64,000 bases of DNA from Timema cristinae (GCA_039000515.1 JBCFYV010000012.1:12586905-12650904), one strand, 5' to 3'; numbered from the stretch's first letter, positions 23,301 through 35,457 are shown. Numbers and translations are program-made. The notes: a model not told the origin generated them from the letters alone.

Positions 23301-24185
23301 AACAAAATATTACTTTAAAATATTTATTATCCATTAAAAATTATGTTGTAGCTCTGTTTCTGTATATAAGGATAATGGTAGGGATAAACTCTTTTGGGAA
23401 AATAGAAAAATTTATTTTTGTAGCCATAATTGATAATATTTTGCTCTAATCTATTATTAGTTAGCTATATATTTAATAGATATGAACATTAAAAGCTTCA
23501 GATCACTCTAATTGAAATATGAATACCTTACAAAATAATCTTAGTAAATCTAGTAACTGTCAGATAAGGTTTATGATGTCAAAATCCTACTTTAAAAATG
23601 TAATCTTCTGCTTTACTTACTGTGAATTCTTGCTAAAGGCGCTCGTTGTTTTTACTAAACAGATCATATATATTTCATTTGGGTGAGATAATAGTCTATT
23701 GTTAGCTTGGAGAACGGGAAAAGTCGAGGGCTGGGGGTGAAAATATATGTTCCTCTTTGTTGTTTAGTTTCGTAATAAATATCGCACAAGTATTTAGACT
23801 AGAGGTTAATTACGAAACTCGCGTATCATGTGTATTGCCGTTTGTTGTTTAGATAGTATTTAAACCTGGGACTATTAATCCGTCAAGTTGCCATAGCAAT
23901 TAAGTATGTTTTACCTCTTTCCTTATATGGTGATTTAAAAAAAGGATAAAAGTTTTCCTTTTTTATCTTGAGAATTAAAACAAAATTATACCCTTTATAT
24001 TGCAGGTTAATGTTTCCTTGTAGCTCTCTTGCTAAAACTATTATATTGCCCTTTACCCTTGAAAATGTGTTTTTGAAAATTTTGTTTGAATTTCTTTTTA
24101 AGCTGAATATGCATTTATATATTATTTTTGTTACTTGTATAGCTTGTGCACAGAGGTATCCTACAGGACATATGTTTTGTAATGG
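23301..24185. other. Unassigned intron
   Basis: AT-rich. Nothing was recognised. Confidence 0.4.
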
Positions 24186-24189
24186 TCAC

Positions 24190-24370
24190 GTAGACTGTAA
24201 GTTGAGCTCGTCTAATAAGGTATGTCCAGTGACAAGAAAGTCAGGCGGAATTTGAATCCGGGCCATGTGTATTGAAGGTACTTTTTAATAAATGATTTAC
24301 CACTATCCCTCTTCGCAAATGAGAGTACATTTACTCTAATTATATTCTTATAAGTCTTACCTTATAAACT
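24190..24370 (+). repeat. SINE-A2 copy, heavily decayed
   Basis: It retains gcggaatttgaatccggg (B-box remnant) and a caaatgagagtacatttact core. Confidence 0.5.
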
Positions 24371-24566
24371 TGGTTAAAATTAGTATTGCCCAAGCAAATG
24401 GTAATGCACGATGGACCTTGTTTTTATATTATAAACATTTTATTTAGAGTATATAAAGATTTATCTCAACAAAATAAGAATGCTCTATTATTTTGAAAAA
24501 CTTTAATAAGTTGAAATTATAACTTTTATAATATGTATCAGTCATTACTATAATTTAATATTTCAA

Positions 24567-24795
24567 TCCCCGTGTCTTACTACATGTTTAGTTGTTAGGC
24601 ATATTATGATGATTGGTCTCACGGGGTAAGGATGAGGAAGGAATCTATCTGTATTTGCGTTAATAGAGAGTGGAAAAACCATTTAGCAAAAAACATCCTG
24701 ATTAGACCAAGATGGGTTTAGAACCCTGATATCCCCTTCGTCAGCAGGTAAGTCTAACACGAGAATGACGCAATAAACCACTCGGCCTTTAAAGG
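24567..24795 (-). repeat. SINE-A2 copy
   Basis: It contains ccccgtgtcttactacatg, tggaaaaaccatttagc and aagtctaacacgagaatgac, ending in the head remnant accactcggcc. Confidence 0.75.
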
Positions 24796-25764
24796 GGGTA
24801 CAATATTTATTTAACGTATCATTCTTAATCAAAGGACCTTCATTTAGTAATCACTAGAAAAACATTATAATATAGTCGTACTATTTCTTCAGAATGGATA
24901 GATTTCTTATGTATTTGTTAGAAGTAAACACTAAATTTAATTATGTATTTTAGGTTAAAAACATTTAATATTGTCGATAACAAATAATAGACAAAATCTC
25001 TTTTCTTTATTTTTGTGTAAGCTATTTTATTATATAGATATTTTTCAACAGTAAGTGTAATTAAAATTACATTAGGGCAGACAAAAATTATAGTAAGAAT
25101 TATCAACTAGGTAAGATAGACCTTTAACTCACTTTCTAAGCACACATATCATGACATTTTTATAAGGATAAATTTGCACCTAGTTAGTTTTTGACAGACA
25201 TATTTATATTCGACAGTATAGATTCAATCAATAATAATAATTATCTTGATTAGAAACGTTTTACCTTATGCACCCCTCCAAACAATATGTTTGTACACTC
25301 GGGAACATACAAAACTAGACCAAGTCAGATGGCAATGATTTCGCAGTCCATATTACAGATTTGAATATAGCAAGTTTTAATGCTTTATTTATGTACATGT
25401 GACACCTTTGTAATACTTTATTAAAAATATAAATTATAGTTTGGGACACAATTTTCAAAAATTCATTAATATTTAACTACCATAAAATTAATTCGTCTCT
25501 AGGAAACTGATAGTTTCTGAAGTGTTAAATATAATCTAAGAAATTCCCCAGATACCCAGCTATAAATAAAATTGCTATCGCTGCTCTACGTGTTTTTGAA
25601 CGAAATTAAAACACAATCTTCCACGGGAGTAAATTTCTCGACATCGTGTAATGACAGCTATTATTCAGTGAATAAACGATCATACTCACCTTACTGAGGC
25701 CATTAAGACGTGCCCCATGTCTTTCTATTGACCTGCATTATTATATTATCTATTTGAGTTGAGT

Positions 25765-25945
25765 TGATTTGGAAGGTAGAATTTAGAAGACCCGAATTTG
25801 CCTGGAGGTAATTTGAAAAACAATTTAGCGTGGTGGTGAGTGGAAGAAACACTTCACTATGCCCACTGGGACTCAAACCCTGATCTAGCCGTCACCAGCA
25901 AAACATACATGATAAGTCTGACGCTTTTGTCTGAGTTCCCACAAG
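25765..25945 (-). repeat. SINE-A2 copy, 3' domain lost
   Basis: It contains cccactgggactcaaaccct, ctagccgtcaccagc and ataagtctgacgc. The shared 3' end is not recognisable. Confidence 0.6.
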
Positions 25946-27495
25946 TTTGAAAGGTGAAAAAACTATATAGATAAACCAAATATATATATTCTTTAAATGT
26001 ACTATAGAAGTAGATCTATAAAAAAATGTTATTAACTAAAATATTTTTTTGCTGTGAACATAAAATAGAATGATAGAAAGATAGTTAGAAGGAATTAATT
26101 AATAATTTAATTTTAAATATAAAGTGGTTTGTCTATAACTACGAATATTCAATTATATTTTAGTTAACTGGACTGGTACAAACATTTTTGACCTAATAAT
26201 ATTTTTATTTTCTCACTTAGGGAAATCATTTTAATTGTGATTTTTTCACCTCTAGATTATGTAACCTTAAGCTAAAAAAAGTGGTCTAATTTGTTTAATA
26301 TCAAGTCTGTATGTCCCTATGTTTATCTGTCTGTAAATGGGGCTAGAACTGAAACAGTTATTTTTTCGGACTTGATATTTAAATGTTGTAATATGATAAT
26401 AGCTGTTTTTATGTATTTTTATTCTAGCTCTCTAATTAAGGGTAAATTACTATACTGGTTGTAGAAAATTAGATTAGATTAAAATAAATAAAACTTTTTT
26501 GTTTAACATTTATGTGTGGTAAATGTTCTTATTACAAATAATACTGTATACTTGAATTTTAAGGGGAAAGCTCGTTTAGGAGTAGTTTACTAATTACGTT
26601 TTTTAATTTGCAATTAAAAACCTAGCAAACTCTTGCACATTGCTACGCGATTCTGAGGTAAAAATATAGAAAAGTATTATTTACTTTGATAAAACTATTT
26701 CCAAACTAAAGAAAATAAATATTTTTCTCAAATTGATAAAACACCGAGGGACATAAATGTAGAAATTTTCAGTCATCTTAAATACAACAAACACTACATA
26801 ATCACACATATAGTTAAATATAGCTAATTATGGCTAGTATGACGATAGAAAGAAATGAAAACAGAATAAAATTAGATAGTTTTACGGGAAAAATGTCACT
26901 CCAATATTAAAAAGTCATAAATTTTAAAAACAAATTTCAAAGTACGAATTAGAACAGCACAATCTGGTGTAAACTAATAGTTTTACCTACAAATAATGTT
27001 TAAGAAAACTGCTGTATTAATATTTTTTATAAATTATTGTGTCAGGAATATAATAGAAAGTTTAGAATACATAATTTATTTTCTTAAACTCTTTTTAAGT
27101 AAAATAATTGTAAATTTCATATTTTTTCAAATTTGGGAAATTATAAACTTAGTTTTTCAACTGTAAATTATAGATCGTTCACATGAATTCAGATGAACAG
27201 TTCGAAATGGAAATGCATGTGTTAATATAGATATATAGGTGCATATATATGTTTGTGTGTGTTTATATTTGTGAAATACTTGGGAAAATAAATCATCTTT
27301 CTGAGATATTAATATTTTAGTGTTTAGAAATTAATTGTTCAAATAAACCTGAATTGGTACAAAATTGAACTTCTAGAAAACAACCAAAATGTTTGCAGGT
27401 CTGTGTTAGGAAGTATAAAAACACAATTAAATAAAACTACAACAGTAACTTAATTTATGTTGTTGTATATCACATTATAAACTCAAATAATTTGT
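25946..27495. other. AT-rich intron with one small inverted repeat
   Basis: An inverted pair (taatatcaagtctg near 26300, cggacttgatatt near 26369) with a spacer of about 60 bases suggests an old foldback fragment. Nothing else was recognised. Confidence 0.4.
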
Positions 27496-27500
27496 AAAAA

Positions 27501-27951
27501 GTTACACGCCAACACTGAAAATGCCCATTTCGTGAACTGGCTTTTTGTCTTGACCATTTTACGAACTGGGCCAAAATTACACTAGCTCTCGCTCATTTTA
27601 TGAAATGGAACTTATTTTACTACTACAAGCTTAGCTTAAATTTGTTTTAAGATCTTAAATTAAATTAATCCAGCCTAGCCTAGCCTATCATTCCATTATA
27701 AAACAGTTAAATTGTATATAGTTTAAAGACCTAATATCTTCTTAACTTATACAGTTATTTCATAGACTGGGCAAAAACTTGTTCAATTAATTAATTGGGT
27801 AACGATTTAATCTGCCCAGTTCATGAAAAGCAGCACAATTTACGAACTGGGCTAATTTTTGCATTTTTTGTTATGAGGATAGGATGGTTCACGGAAAGCG
27901 TAGAGATTAGCCTGATTCATTAAGTGGGTGGATCCACAAATGGGGTGTAAC
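27501..27951 (+). mobile_element. Repeat family F, copy 2, with inverted terminal repeats
   Basis: The 451-base element starts gttacacgcca and ends tggggtgtaac. The outer roughly 40 bases of both ends align as inverted repeats. Words related to catgaactgggc recur inside both ends in both orientations. A cctagcctagcctat run lies in the middle. No clear target-site duplication was found, so the superfamily is undecided; a non-autonomous DNA transposon is likely. Confidence 0.65.
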
Positions 27952-27977
27952 ATAATTATTGTGTACTGTACATGGTA

Positions 27978-28180
27978 GACCTCGGCGGTCTTGTGGTAAA
28001 GTGATCACTCTGTACCCAATATTCGTAGGTTCAAACCCAGCCGGGGTCTAAAAAAATTTCTTCAGCTATAACAAATAATGGCATAGCTTCCTTTGAAGAG
28101 CAAGTAAAATCATCAGTACCATGTCGATTGTGTCTTGTAAAAGAACTCAGGAAAGTATGTGAAAATACCTTTCCCAGAAA
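27978..28180 (+). repeat. SINE-C copy 2 with an almost intact tRNA-like head
   Basis: The head is 71 bases (27978-28048). It begins gacctcgg and ends ccggggtc, which can pair over 8 positions with one G-U wobble. ggtcttgtggtaaag is A-box-like and ggttcaaaccc is a good B box. The body matches copy 1. Confidence 0.82.
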
Positions 28181-28439
28181 AATTAGTAGGCCCTTTTGTT
28201 CCTACTGATAGAAAATGCTCATTTGCTTGTATAACCTGTCGATTTAGAATGTGAACATTAAATACCTCAAATAATAAATAAATAAAAATAAATATACTGT
28301 ATATTTAGGCGTATTTAAATTTTCATGGGAATATTTATTTATAAAATACACAATGATTAAGTTTAACATACAACTAATTACACACATTGTAGACAAATAG
28401 GATTCCCTGAAAATGGACTGTGACACTAATTACATCCCA

Positions 28440-29160
28440 CAAGGTAATATCCAGAACCAATCATGCAAGTCAGAGACTTTTCACTACAGCCCATAATAGC
28501 CAGTTGAAGAAACCAAACGACGGAGCACCTGGCAGCCACTGAGGGACAAAACATCCTATCACGAGGTGTCTTATGTCCTGGCTAGTGGCCGTTAGCTTCT
28601 GAGCAGAGCCACATAGGCAAGCACACGCAGTAGGCAGGTCAGGACCACTAAACCCTCCCTGCTAGTCGGTAGTCTAGCTCTCACTAAATAGCTCGAGTAA
28701 GCCTTTTCCTTGCCGTTTGCAGGAGGAATTGGGCCACTAATAGTGACACCAGCGTCATAAATTTAACATACATCCTTAACTATGAAGTTCCCTTATGGGG
28801 TAGGCACTGAAGTGTGTACGTAGCTCAAAAAACATCATTTCCGTACTTAATCCATCCCCACTAACTTCCCCCTCACTTCCTAATCCTTGCATACTCCCTT
28901 TGCTTTGGTATAAATTTAGTTTACTGAATCATTGACCCTGCGTTTCCCAAAAGGGACCTCGTTGAGATATTCTGACCAGCTATCCCTGGCCAAGACCGGG
29001 TACGCACTACCAACCACTTAGTGTGTGGTGTGTGGGAGACCCCCATAGGGAGAGTATCCGAGCTAATGTGTGATGCCACGAGGGAATAGACTATCACACA
29101 CTCGCTAAGAGCACACAACACCAGTCACGTTGCTACTTCCACACATGGGAGACACAATAG
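28440..29160. other. GC-richer single-copy region, function unknown
   Basis: Especially 28480-28760 and 28930-29150 are richer in G and C than surrounding intron and match no repeat family here. An acceptor-like cgtttgcag at 28713-28721 is followed by frames that close quickly, so I do not call an exon. Confidence 0.3.
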
Positions 29161-29239
29161 CCAACACTTCATTGATCATACCCTAAACTACCTGTATATA
29201 GATTATGAAACATCTCTTCACTTAAAACAAACGATTCGC

Positions 29240-30090
29240 CTAGATTTTATTATATTAAAATGATGGAAACACGAAAGACAGGACCAAATTTAATCTATAC
29301 AATCGTAGAAATAATAAATACCTATATAAAAACCGAAATATTCCCCCCAACAAATTAAATTATCACTTATTAAGACAATCTACAAAGGTGAGAGTAATTA
29401 AGACTTCGGTAATAACAGAGCAATAGTAATACTGCCAAATCTTTGGAGGATATCAGAAAGATGCATGGCTAACAAATTGAGAGATTATTTAAATAAATAT
29501 AATTTAATAAACACCAGGATATATAGATGGAAAATCTCGCTAAAGATCTTTCACCATATTTTACCAATACAATTAACAAACAACGTTATGGCACTATTTA
29601 TTGATCTTAAAAACACTTTTTATACACTTAAAGTTGATTTATTATCCGGATGATTAAAAATGTTTGGTATTGGGAACCATACCTAATAGTAATAATATAT
29701 AAATAATTAATTAAATCAATAATATCTTATGGCATTTCCATTTTGGATCGAGGAAAGGGGGAATAGTTTCAACGTGGTATACAATAAAAAAAATACATTT
29801 GCAATAAAAAACAGTCAACTATATTTATTACCTATAATGCTTGCAAATTTACATTCAGCATACAATTCTACTTCCCTGGCAATTATTTGAGTACAGCCTC
29901 ATTATAAGATTGTACCATTCGAATAAATACAAAAGATAAAGAACTATTCTCATAATACCAGCTTAACATCTAACAAAGAAATATATACGATTGGAAAATA
30001 CTCAAATTATTATGGTAAACAGAAACTGAAATGCACCATCTACAAATTATCTTATCTACTCTCACCAACATCCATGATATTCCTACAATA
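29240..30090 (+). pseudogene. Decayed LINE reverse transcriptase with internal deletion
   Basis: The conceptual product includes NNRAIVILPNLWRISERCMA followed by NKLRDYLNKYNLINT, the usual N-terminal RT block (YRPISLLP...KIFEK). It continues to ALFIDLKNTFYTL, RT motif A with its aspartate, then LLSG-stop-LKMFGIGN. From about 29720 it resumes at ISYGISI, a block near the C-terminal end of RT, and a late PSYLLSP-type stretch appears near 30050. The motifs between, including the FADD box, are missing, and there are stops near 29411 and at 29651-29653. The clade is uncertain (Jockey- or CR1-like). Confidence 0.7.
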
Positions 30091-30435
30091 GGTGTTATAT
30101 TCTTTATTATTTTTAAGTATATAACTTCAATGCCTGAAGACGTATGGGCCTTTAGGTACTTAGGGTTTGTAATATGAAAACAAATTATGTAATTTTATCT
30201 TGAATCCTAAACAACTATTAATTGAATTCAATAATTATTACTATCCAATATTATTTGTAATATCCATAAAATAAATGTAATAGCTGTGGATCGTATTTCT
30301 TGACTCATGAATACGTAAAAGTTGATCTCATAACTTTTATATCTTTTATGTAACACATTAATTAAAAATTGGGCCGAATATAATACAGTATAATATGCTA
30401 TTATACACATGTTACGTTTTACTGATTATATAACG

Positions 30436-30437
30436 GC

Positions 30438-30469
<32 letters not shown>

Positions 30470-30471
30470 TA
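30436..30471. repeat. ATT microsatellite
   Basis: (TTA)n run with no SINE 3' domain attached. Confidence 0.95.
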
Positions 30472-30589
30472 TAGAACAATGTAATTTGAGGAAATGCATC
30501 AGTAGTAGAGTGAGGATCAGATAGTAAAATAACGGTGTTAATTATATGTTGAAACCCCCCACTATTCAACATACTGAGACATGAACCTC

Positions 30590-30995
30590 GACACCCTCAT
30601 CACAGAGTTCAGTCAAAAGTTGGGAGTGTAGGAAATGAGAGAAAAGATCGATATTTTTTTAGTTTTTATATCCAAAACTATTTTTGGTCAAAAGAAATAA
30701 AATAATTTTCCAGTATAAATACAGAGTTTAATTTCATTCACATAGTTACTTTAAAAGTTCTTAAATATCGGTCAAGGGTGTCCTGGACTTTATAGACATA
30801 TTTTTCTCTTCATTTAAAAAGTTTGTCATCTAATGTCACAATGCTCATGACCAATATTCAAGAAATGCTGATATCACCACGTGAAGAAAATTAAACTAAG
30901 TTTTTACTTGTACGAAATTTTAATTTATTGTCGAAAAAAATTGCTATTAAAATTACAAAAACACTAACATTTTCTTGCGTTTCCTACATCCATTC
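30590..30995. mobile_element. Foldback MITE (TTAA family), decayed copy
   Basis: The ends gtgtaggaaatgag (near 30626) and the inverse of cgtttcctacat (near 30980) pair. Inside are aatgctcatgaccaatattc, aagaaatgctgatatcacca and a gtgaagaaaattaaact block, as in the copies at 49.2 and 53.8 kb. Confidence 0.6.
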
Positions 30996-31370
30996 ACCTT
31001 ACAATGCCTGGTCACAGTTGTGTTCCTTGGTGAACCCCGTGCTTTATTATGCTAGGCAAGCCACAACAAGAATATGCTAGGCTAATAGTATCCTCATTAT
31101 TTGCAGGATGAATCCACCACAGACGAGATTACTAATGGTATTGAGTTAACTAATAACTTAAACATTATTATTTCTAAAAGTTTATTGGAAAAATTTAGTT
31201 TTTAAATTAATTTTACATTAATAAAAAAATACAAAAATAAATACAATGGTTTCAAAGTAATTTTTTTTAAAATGATTATGTTTACTAGGCTTATTTATTT
31301 TGATATAAAAAGATTAACTGTAAAATAATAATCGGGTTAGTAAATATTAAATTGAACAAAATAAACTTCT

Positions 31371-31530
31371 GGGCCTGGATTCACTAACGGAAGCAATTCT
31401 GCTCCGGCTTAGGTATAAAAATGGCCCATATTTGCTCTCAACTTGCGCTAGCATCTGTTTTGTTTTGTTTAGTGAAGCTTTCAAATTTGCGCCGGCGCAA
31501 TTATTTGCACCCATTAGTGAACCTAGGTCC
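31371..31530. mobile_element. Short MITE with long terminal inverted repeats
   Basis: The left end gggcctggattcactaacgg and the right end (read inverted) ggacctaggttcactaatgg match at about 16 of 20 positions, and similarity continues inward through gcaatt and gccgg words. The element is 160 bases. A gcgccggcgcaa palindrome lies just inside the right end. No unambiguous target-site duplication was seen. Confidence 0.75.
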
Positions 31531-31649
31531 TGGTAGTAAACTTTATTTGGAATCAAACAGAATAAATCTATAAAAAAACTTCTATCACAACCAGCTTCCC
31601 CCAAACCCCAATTGCAACCAATGAGCTTAGGCTATTCGCATATTTACAT

Positions 31650-31830
31650 TAATTTAATAGGTATGAGCAAATTCAAATTTCTTAAGTTAATCCACCCACA
31701 TTTATGTAGAGGGAGGGTTATACACTGTGTAGATAACCTCAATACACCCACCTGAGATATGAACCCCGATCTCCCTAACCAACAGCAACCTAATATAATG
31801 CGACTCTAACTCCTTGGACAACTTAGTTCG
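31650..31830 (-). repeat. SINE-A copy
   Basis: It contains tatgtagagggagggtta, acccacctgagatatgaacc and ccgatctcccta, then a head remnant. The 3' domain is decayed. Confidence 0.6.
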
Positions 31831-31934
31831 ATACGTGTGTGGATATTAAGAGTTTAAGTTGACTGACAAGAGCCAGATGAGTTCTAATCCTGTTAAAATT
31901 AAATTTGACAGCTTTTATGTTTTTAACTTTTAAA

Positions 31935-32195
31935 CCCGCCTCGGTGGCGTAGTTGGCTAACGCGCTTGTCGTGTTGAGCTCGACTGCTGAGGACAGGGAG
32001 ATCAAGGTTCGAATCTCGGTCGGGTGAACTGGGGGTGGTTTTTCCTAAATGGTGTTCCACTCTCCCTCCACGCAAATGCGAGTTCACTTCCTCTAATTAA
32101 ACCTTCCCAATTCCTAATCTATTAGCGTAATTAGTACTTAAAGCGTACAACCCGAACGGGTAGTAAGATGCGGTGCTAAATAATAATAATAATAA
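31935..32195 (+). repeat. SINE-A1 reference copy, full length
   Basis: The head cgcctcggtggcgtagttgg carries the A box, and aaggttcgaatctcggtcg is the B box. The core is gaactgggggtggtttttcc, then ccactctccctccacgc. The shared 3' domain includes acccgaacgggtagtaag and gcggtgctaa, with a (TAA)n tail. Target-site duplications are tttaacttttaaa (31922-31934) and tttaactttcaaa (32196-32208), one mismatch in 13. It is the best copy for defining the family. Confidence 0.93.
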
Positions 32196-32329
32196 TTTAA
32201 CTTTCAAATAAAATCTATATAGATTTCAGAAAGATGCGTCTCTTAAAACATTATCTGAACTAACAACCGTTAGTTTATAATGAATCATGTCACTTGCTAA
32301 CCCCTCCCATGTGACCTTGATCCGGTAAA

Positions 32330-32720
32330 AACCTTTGTCGCAAAACGTGAAACAACCGCCACGAGACCGCAGGTGGCGTCTGGAAGCCGCTCAGATTTAG
32401 AAGCGAGTGAACGTCTTAGTTCCTCTCTCTCCCAGGACAGTCTTGTGGTTGGGACATACGGCCTTAGAGGGAGGGAGAGAGGGGAGGAGGTCCCTTACCC
32501 CCTCACCCGCCCAATCCCTTTTCTCATCCAGACCTGTTTCTTGGAGTCTCTCACAGTCTTGATTTCCCTTAGGGCTGCCTTTCTTCTTGTTCCACGCACC
32601 TTCTGTTCCAACTACAAACTTTCCTTCTTCCTCCCTAAACAACTTCAATCTTTATCTCTCTCTCGTCATTTCTTTATTTCTAGTTTTATTGAAAGTGAGG
32701 TGTTGCACCCTGAGATACAT
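32330..32720. other. GC- and pyrimidine-richer unassigned stretch
   Basis: It includes caggtggcgtctggaagccg and a long CT-rich section after 32520. Frames of 83 and 121 codons on opposite strands show no domain. Not assigned. Confidence 0.3.
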
Positions 32721-33697
32721 TACTTTCGAACTGAGTAACATTTGAGACGTTTATATACCACTTAAACGCACCTTTTATGTTTTACTTTTTTTTACAAGCT
32801 ACTAGAAAACTTAAGGCTCAACTCCTAGATCCCATACCGTTAGAAAACAACTTATTAGTCGGCACGAGGTATGCTTAAATCAGTGGCCAGATGTACTACA
32901 GAATGAAATTGAGAACATTTGAATTTTATTTTTGTTGATTTGAACAAGGTATTAAAACTTTAAATTGTTTGAAATCAAATCATGCTTTCTACATTTATTT
33001 AATTATTTCAGTAAGCTTATGAATTAAAAGTATTGATAATATAATGTAAATATCTAGGAAATAATTAAGACATTTTTACTATGTGCGCATCTGTCAAAAG
33101 TAAACAAGATTTTTTTTTATGAAGCAAGAGAAAATCTACTGTAATTTAACATGCTTACTATTAAACTATCCAAATTCATAGGGCTTACGTTCCCTTTGTG
33201 GAATATTTCAATATTTGATTTCAAACCAGACTAAGAACGGCTAGACAGTGATACAATCAATGTTTTATAAGCCTGTTAAGAAACCCAAGCTATTTTAAAA
33301 TACAGTATGATTCAAAGGTCTTCATACATAGGTAAAATGATCTCTTTGTGCTACTTGCTATTTTTACTATTGAGGACGATACTCACTCGCATAGCTGACA
33401 ACGTATTCTGCAGACAACCGTAGTGTGCTTTTATTAGGTGACTCTTTTCAAATTCTCCTAGCACCATGGACGATGTTGTGCCTTCAATAGTGGGTGTCCA
33501 TGGTTGCCACGTCTCTGTTGGACAGTAACTCTTCCATTCATTCTGAACCTCTTAATATATTTTTATTCACACGTTCGCCAAAAATATAAAACAGAATCTG
33601 CTTGAGTAGTGCAGAAATTCACACGCTGTATGTTGAACCATGATGCATTGCAACGCAAACTTAAAACAGCTGACTAACAAACTATTTTAATTTCTAG

Positions 33698-33728
<31 letters not shown>

Positions 33729-34130
33729 TCATTCTCCTGATGGATGTTTTAAAATTATAACGCTGTGCTGTGGGTTATTACAAATCTCCTCACAACGGCC
33801 AATGAAGCTGTAGGCTTGCTGTTATATCTACAGCACATGCACTGTCGTATGCACATACGCACTAGTTTGAGATTTGATTGTTTCTCCCGTGCTGAACATC
33901 TCAGGCAGAGCGGACAAAGTAGAGATGAGTTGAACTTTAGCAAAACAGCTCGCTTTGATGAGGCAAAATCTTGAGATTGGATTAGAACTCATTACGTGAC
34001 CACGTTTCTGTTCTGCGCTTGTGTTTCGGTAACCATGTAAGCCCACAGTAAGTCTGGCATCAGCGTAGTGTATAATGTACCAGCGGAGGAATACGCCTAT
34101 TGCGTTCCTCTGCAACTTTGCAATAGATTC
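32721..34130. other. Unassigned intron
   Basis: It contains an AT microsatellite (33700-33724). Overlapping short frames at 33755-34115 show no domain and are not called. Confidence 0.4.
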
Positions 34131-34154
34131 TTGATCCGACCGGGGAGGTTTATC

Positions 34155-34429
34155 ATTATTATTATTAGCACCGCGTCTTACTACCTGTTCGGGTTATACG
34201 CTCTTACGCTAATGTGTAATGGTAGGGTTATTGTGAGATGAGATGAAGGACCTACAGTTTAACGTGGGATCCGAACCACGGTGGAGGCCTGGCATTCTCC
34301 ACATTCACAAGATGTCTTGTCAGAGGTGAAGGAAGGGTTTGTTAATCAGATAAATCTTAGCTGGGACCGAGGATTGAACCACGGCCGCCAGCACAGAAGT
34401 CTGTCACCTTACCCCTAGACCACCAGGTC
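34155..34429 (-). repeat. SINE-B copy 4, full length, perfect 16-base target-site duplication
   Basis: Plus-strand order: (ATT)n tail, agcaccgcgtcttactacct, the body with cgaaccacggtggaggcc and ttgtcagaggtgaagg, then the reversed head cctagaccaccaggtc. The 16-base word accggggaggtttatc occurs at 34139-34154 and again at 34430-34445 without a mismatch. This is the youngest-looking insertion in the window. Confidence 0.95.
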
Positions 34430-34445
34430 ACCGGGGAGGTTTATC

Positions 34446-35455
34446 TATTTATGCCTTTCTTTAAACAAAGGAATTTCAGAATGGCCCCTAACAAAATAAT
34501 CAAATCATTCCCGATGTATGGAAACTTTTGAATCTTCTTGTAGTTTGTTTCTAGGGATTCCCCTCTGGTCTGTTTTGTGTGTATTAAACACTACTTTTTG
34601 TGAAATCAGTAGAAAGTAGTTAAATCATTGGCACATTTTATTTTGTAAGTGCTAGTGAAAATAAGCTGTATCAAGCAATATTTGTAATTGTGGACCCTTC
34701 TCGTAGGGCCTCGAGGTTGCAAATATCAACCTACACCCCTCCTTCCTCCCTCACGTTTCGTTTCGTTTCGGATGTTTAACAGTCACTTTCTCTGAATTGG
34801 GCATTCAGCTTCAGTCTACTATTGTAATAAGATAAACTATGAAGTGCTTTAATAAATTGATCAAAATTAATTAAAGCAATACTTGTTTATTATAAAATAA
34901 CTCAATAATATACTGTATAAATACTTGGTATCCAAAGATAGTGAGAAATACCCTATAATCGATTACTAAGTGACATTTAAATATCGAGAACAAATCAAAT
35001 CGTATACATGTTGGTAGAGTATTGATGTTAAGGGTCAGGGATACCAAATTAAATTAATGAAGACCTGATTTTTTCAATAAAGGAGACTAAGATTGACACA
35101 AATGTGTTTTATCCATTAATGTGAGTCCAGCCTATCATATTATATCAAACTTTCTGTGAAACTAACTAATACTAAAATATTGCCGTATTTAAGGATATAA
35201 CATTATGAAAAGTGTGTTAGGATCTTGAGGAGGGTTTCATCTCCACAAACATTTCTCAGAAGTGAGTTACATCTTACTTAAGTTAATTAAGAAAGTTGAG
35301 CTGTTTACCAATAAGCCTCCAAAATCTGTGACGTGTTTTCCCTCCTTCCCTTTCCGTTTCATGCTTGTTTTGACCACAGAAGAAGAAAATTATTGTTTTT
35401 AGGTATTTTACTTTTCTCAAATACACGTGACCAATATTGGTAAGAAAAGATGAAC
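34446..35455. other. Unassigned intron
   Basis: No feature was recognised. Confidence 0.4.
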
Positions 35456-35457
35456 AA

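Noticed and set aside
28713..28780. Next exon of the RRM gene (acceptor-like cgtttgcag followed by aattgggccact, which can read N-W-A-T)
   Set aside because: The phase-0 frame from that acceptor closes within six codons, and the residues before and after NWAT do not fit the family linker.
31935..32025. tRNA gene (A and B boxes present)
   Set aside because: The same head recurs many times with a fixed body, shared 3' domain and TAA tail, so it is a SINE head. Similar signals at 5026, 21918, 27978, 37027 and 57801 were rejected for the same reason.
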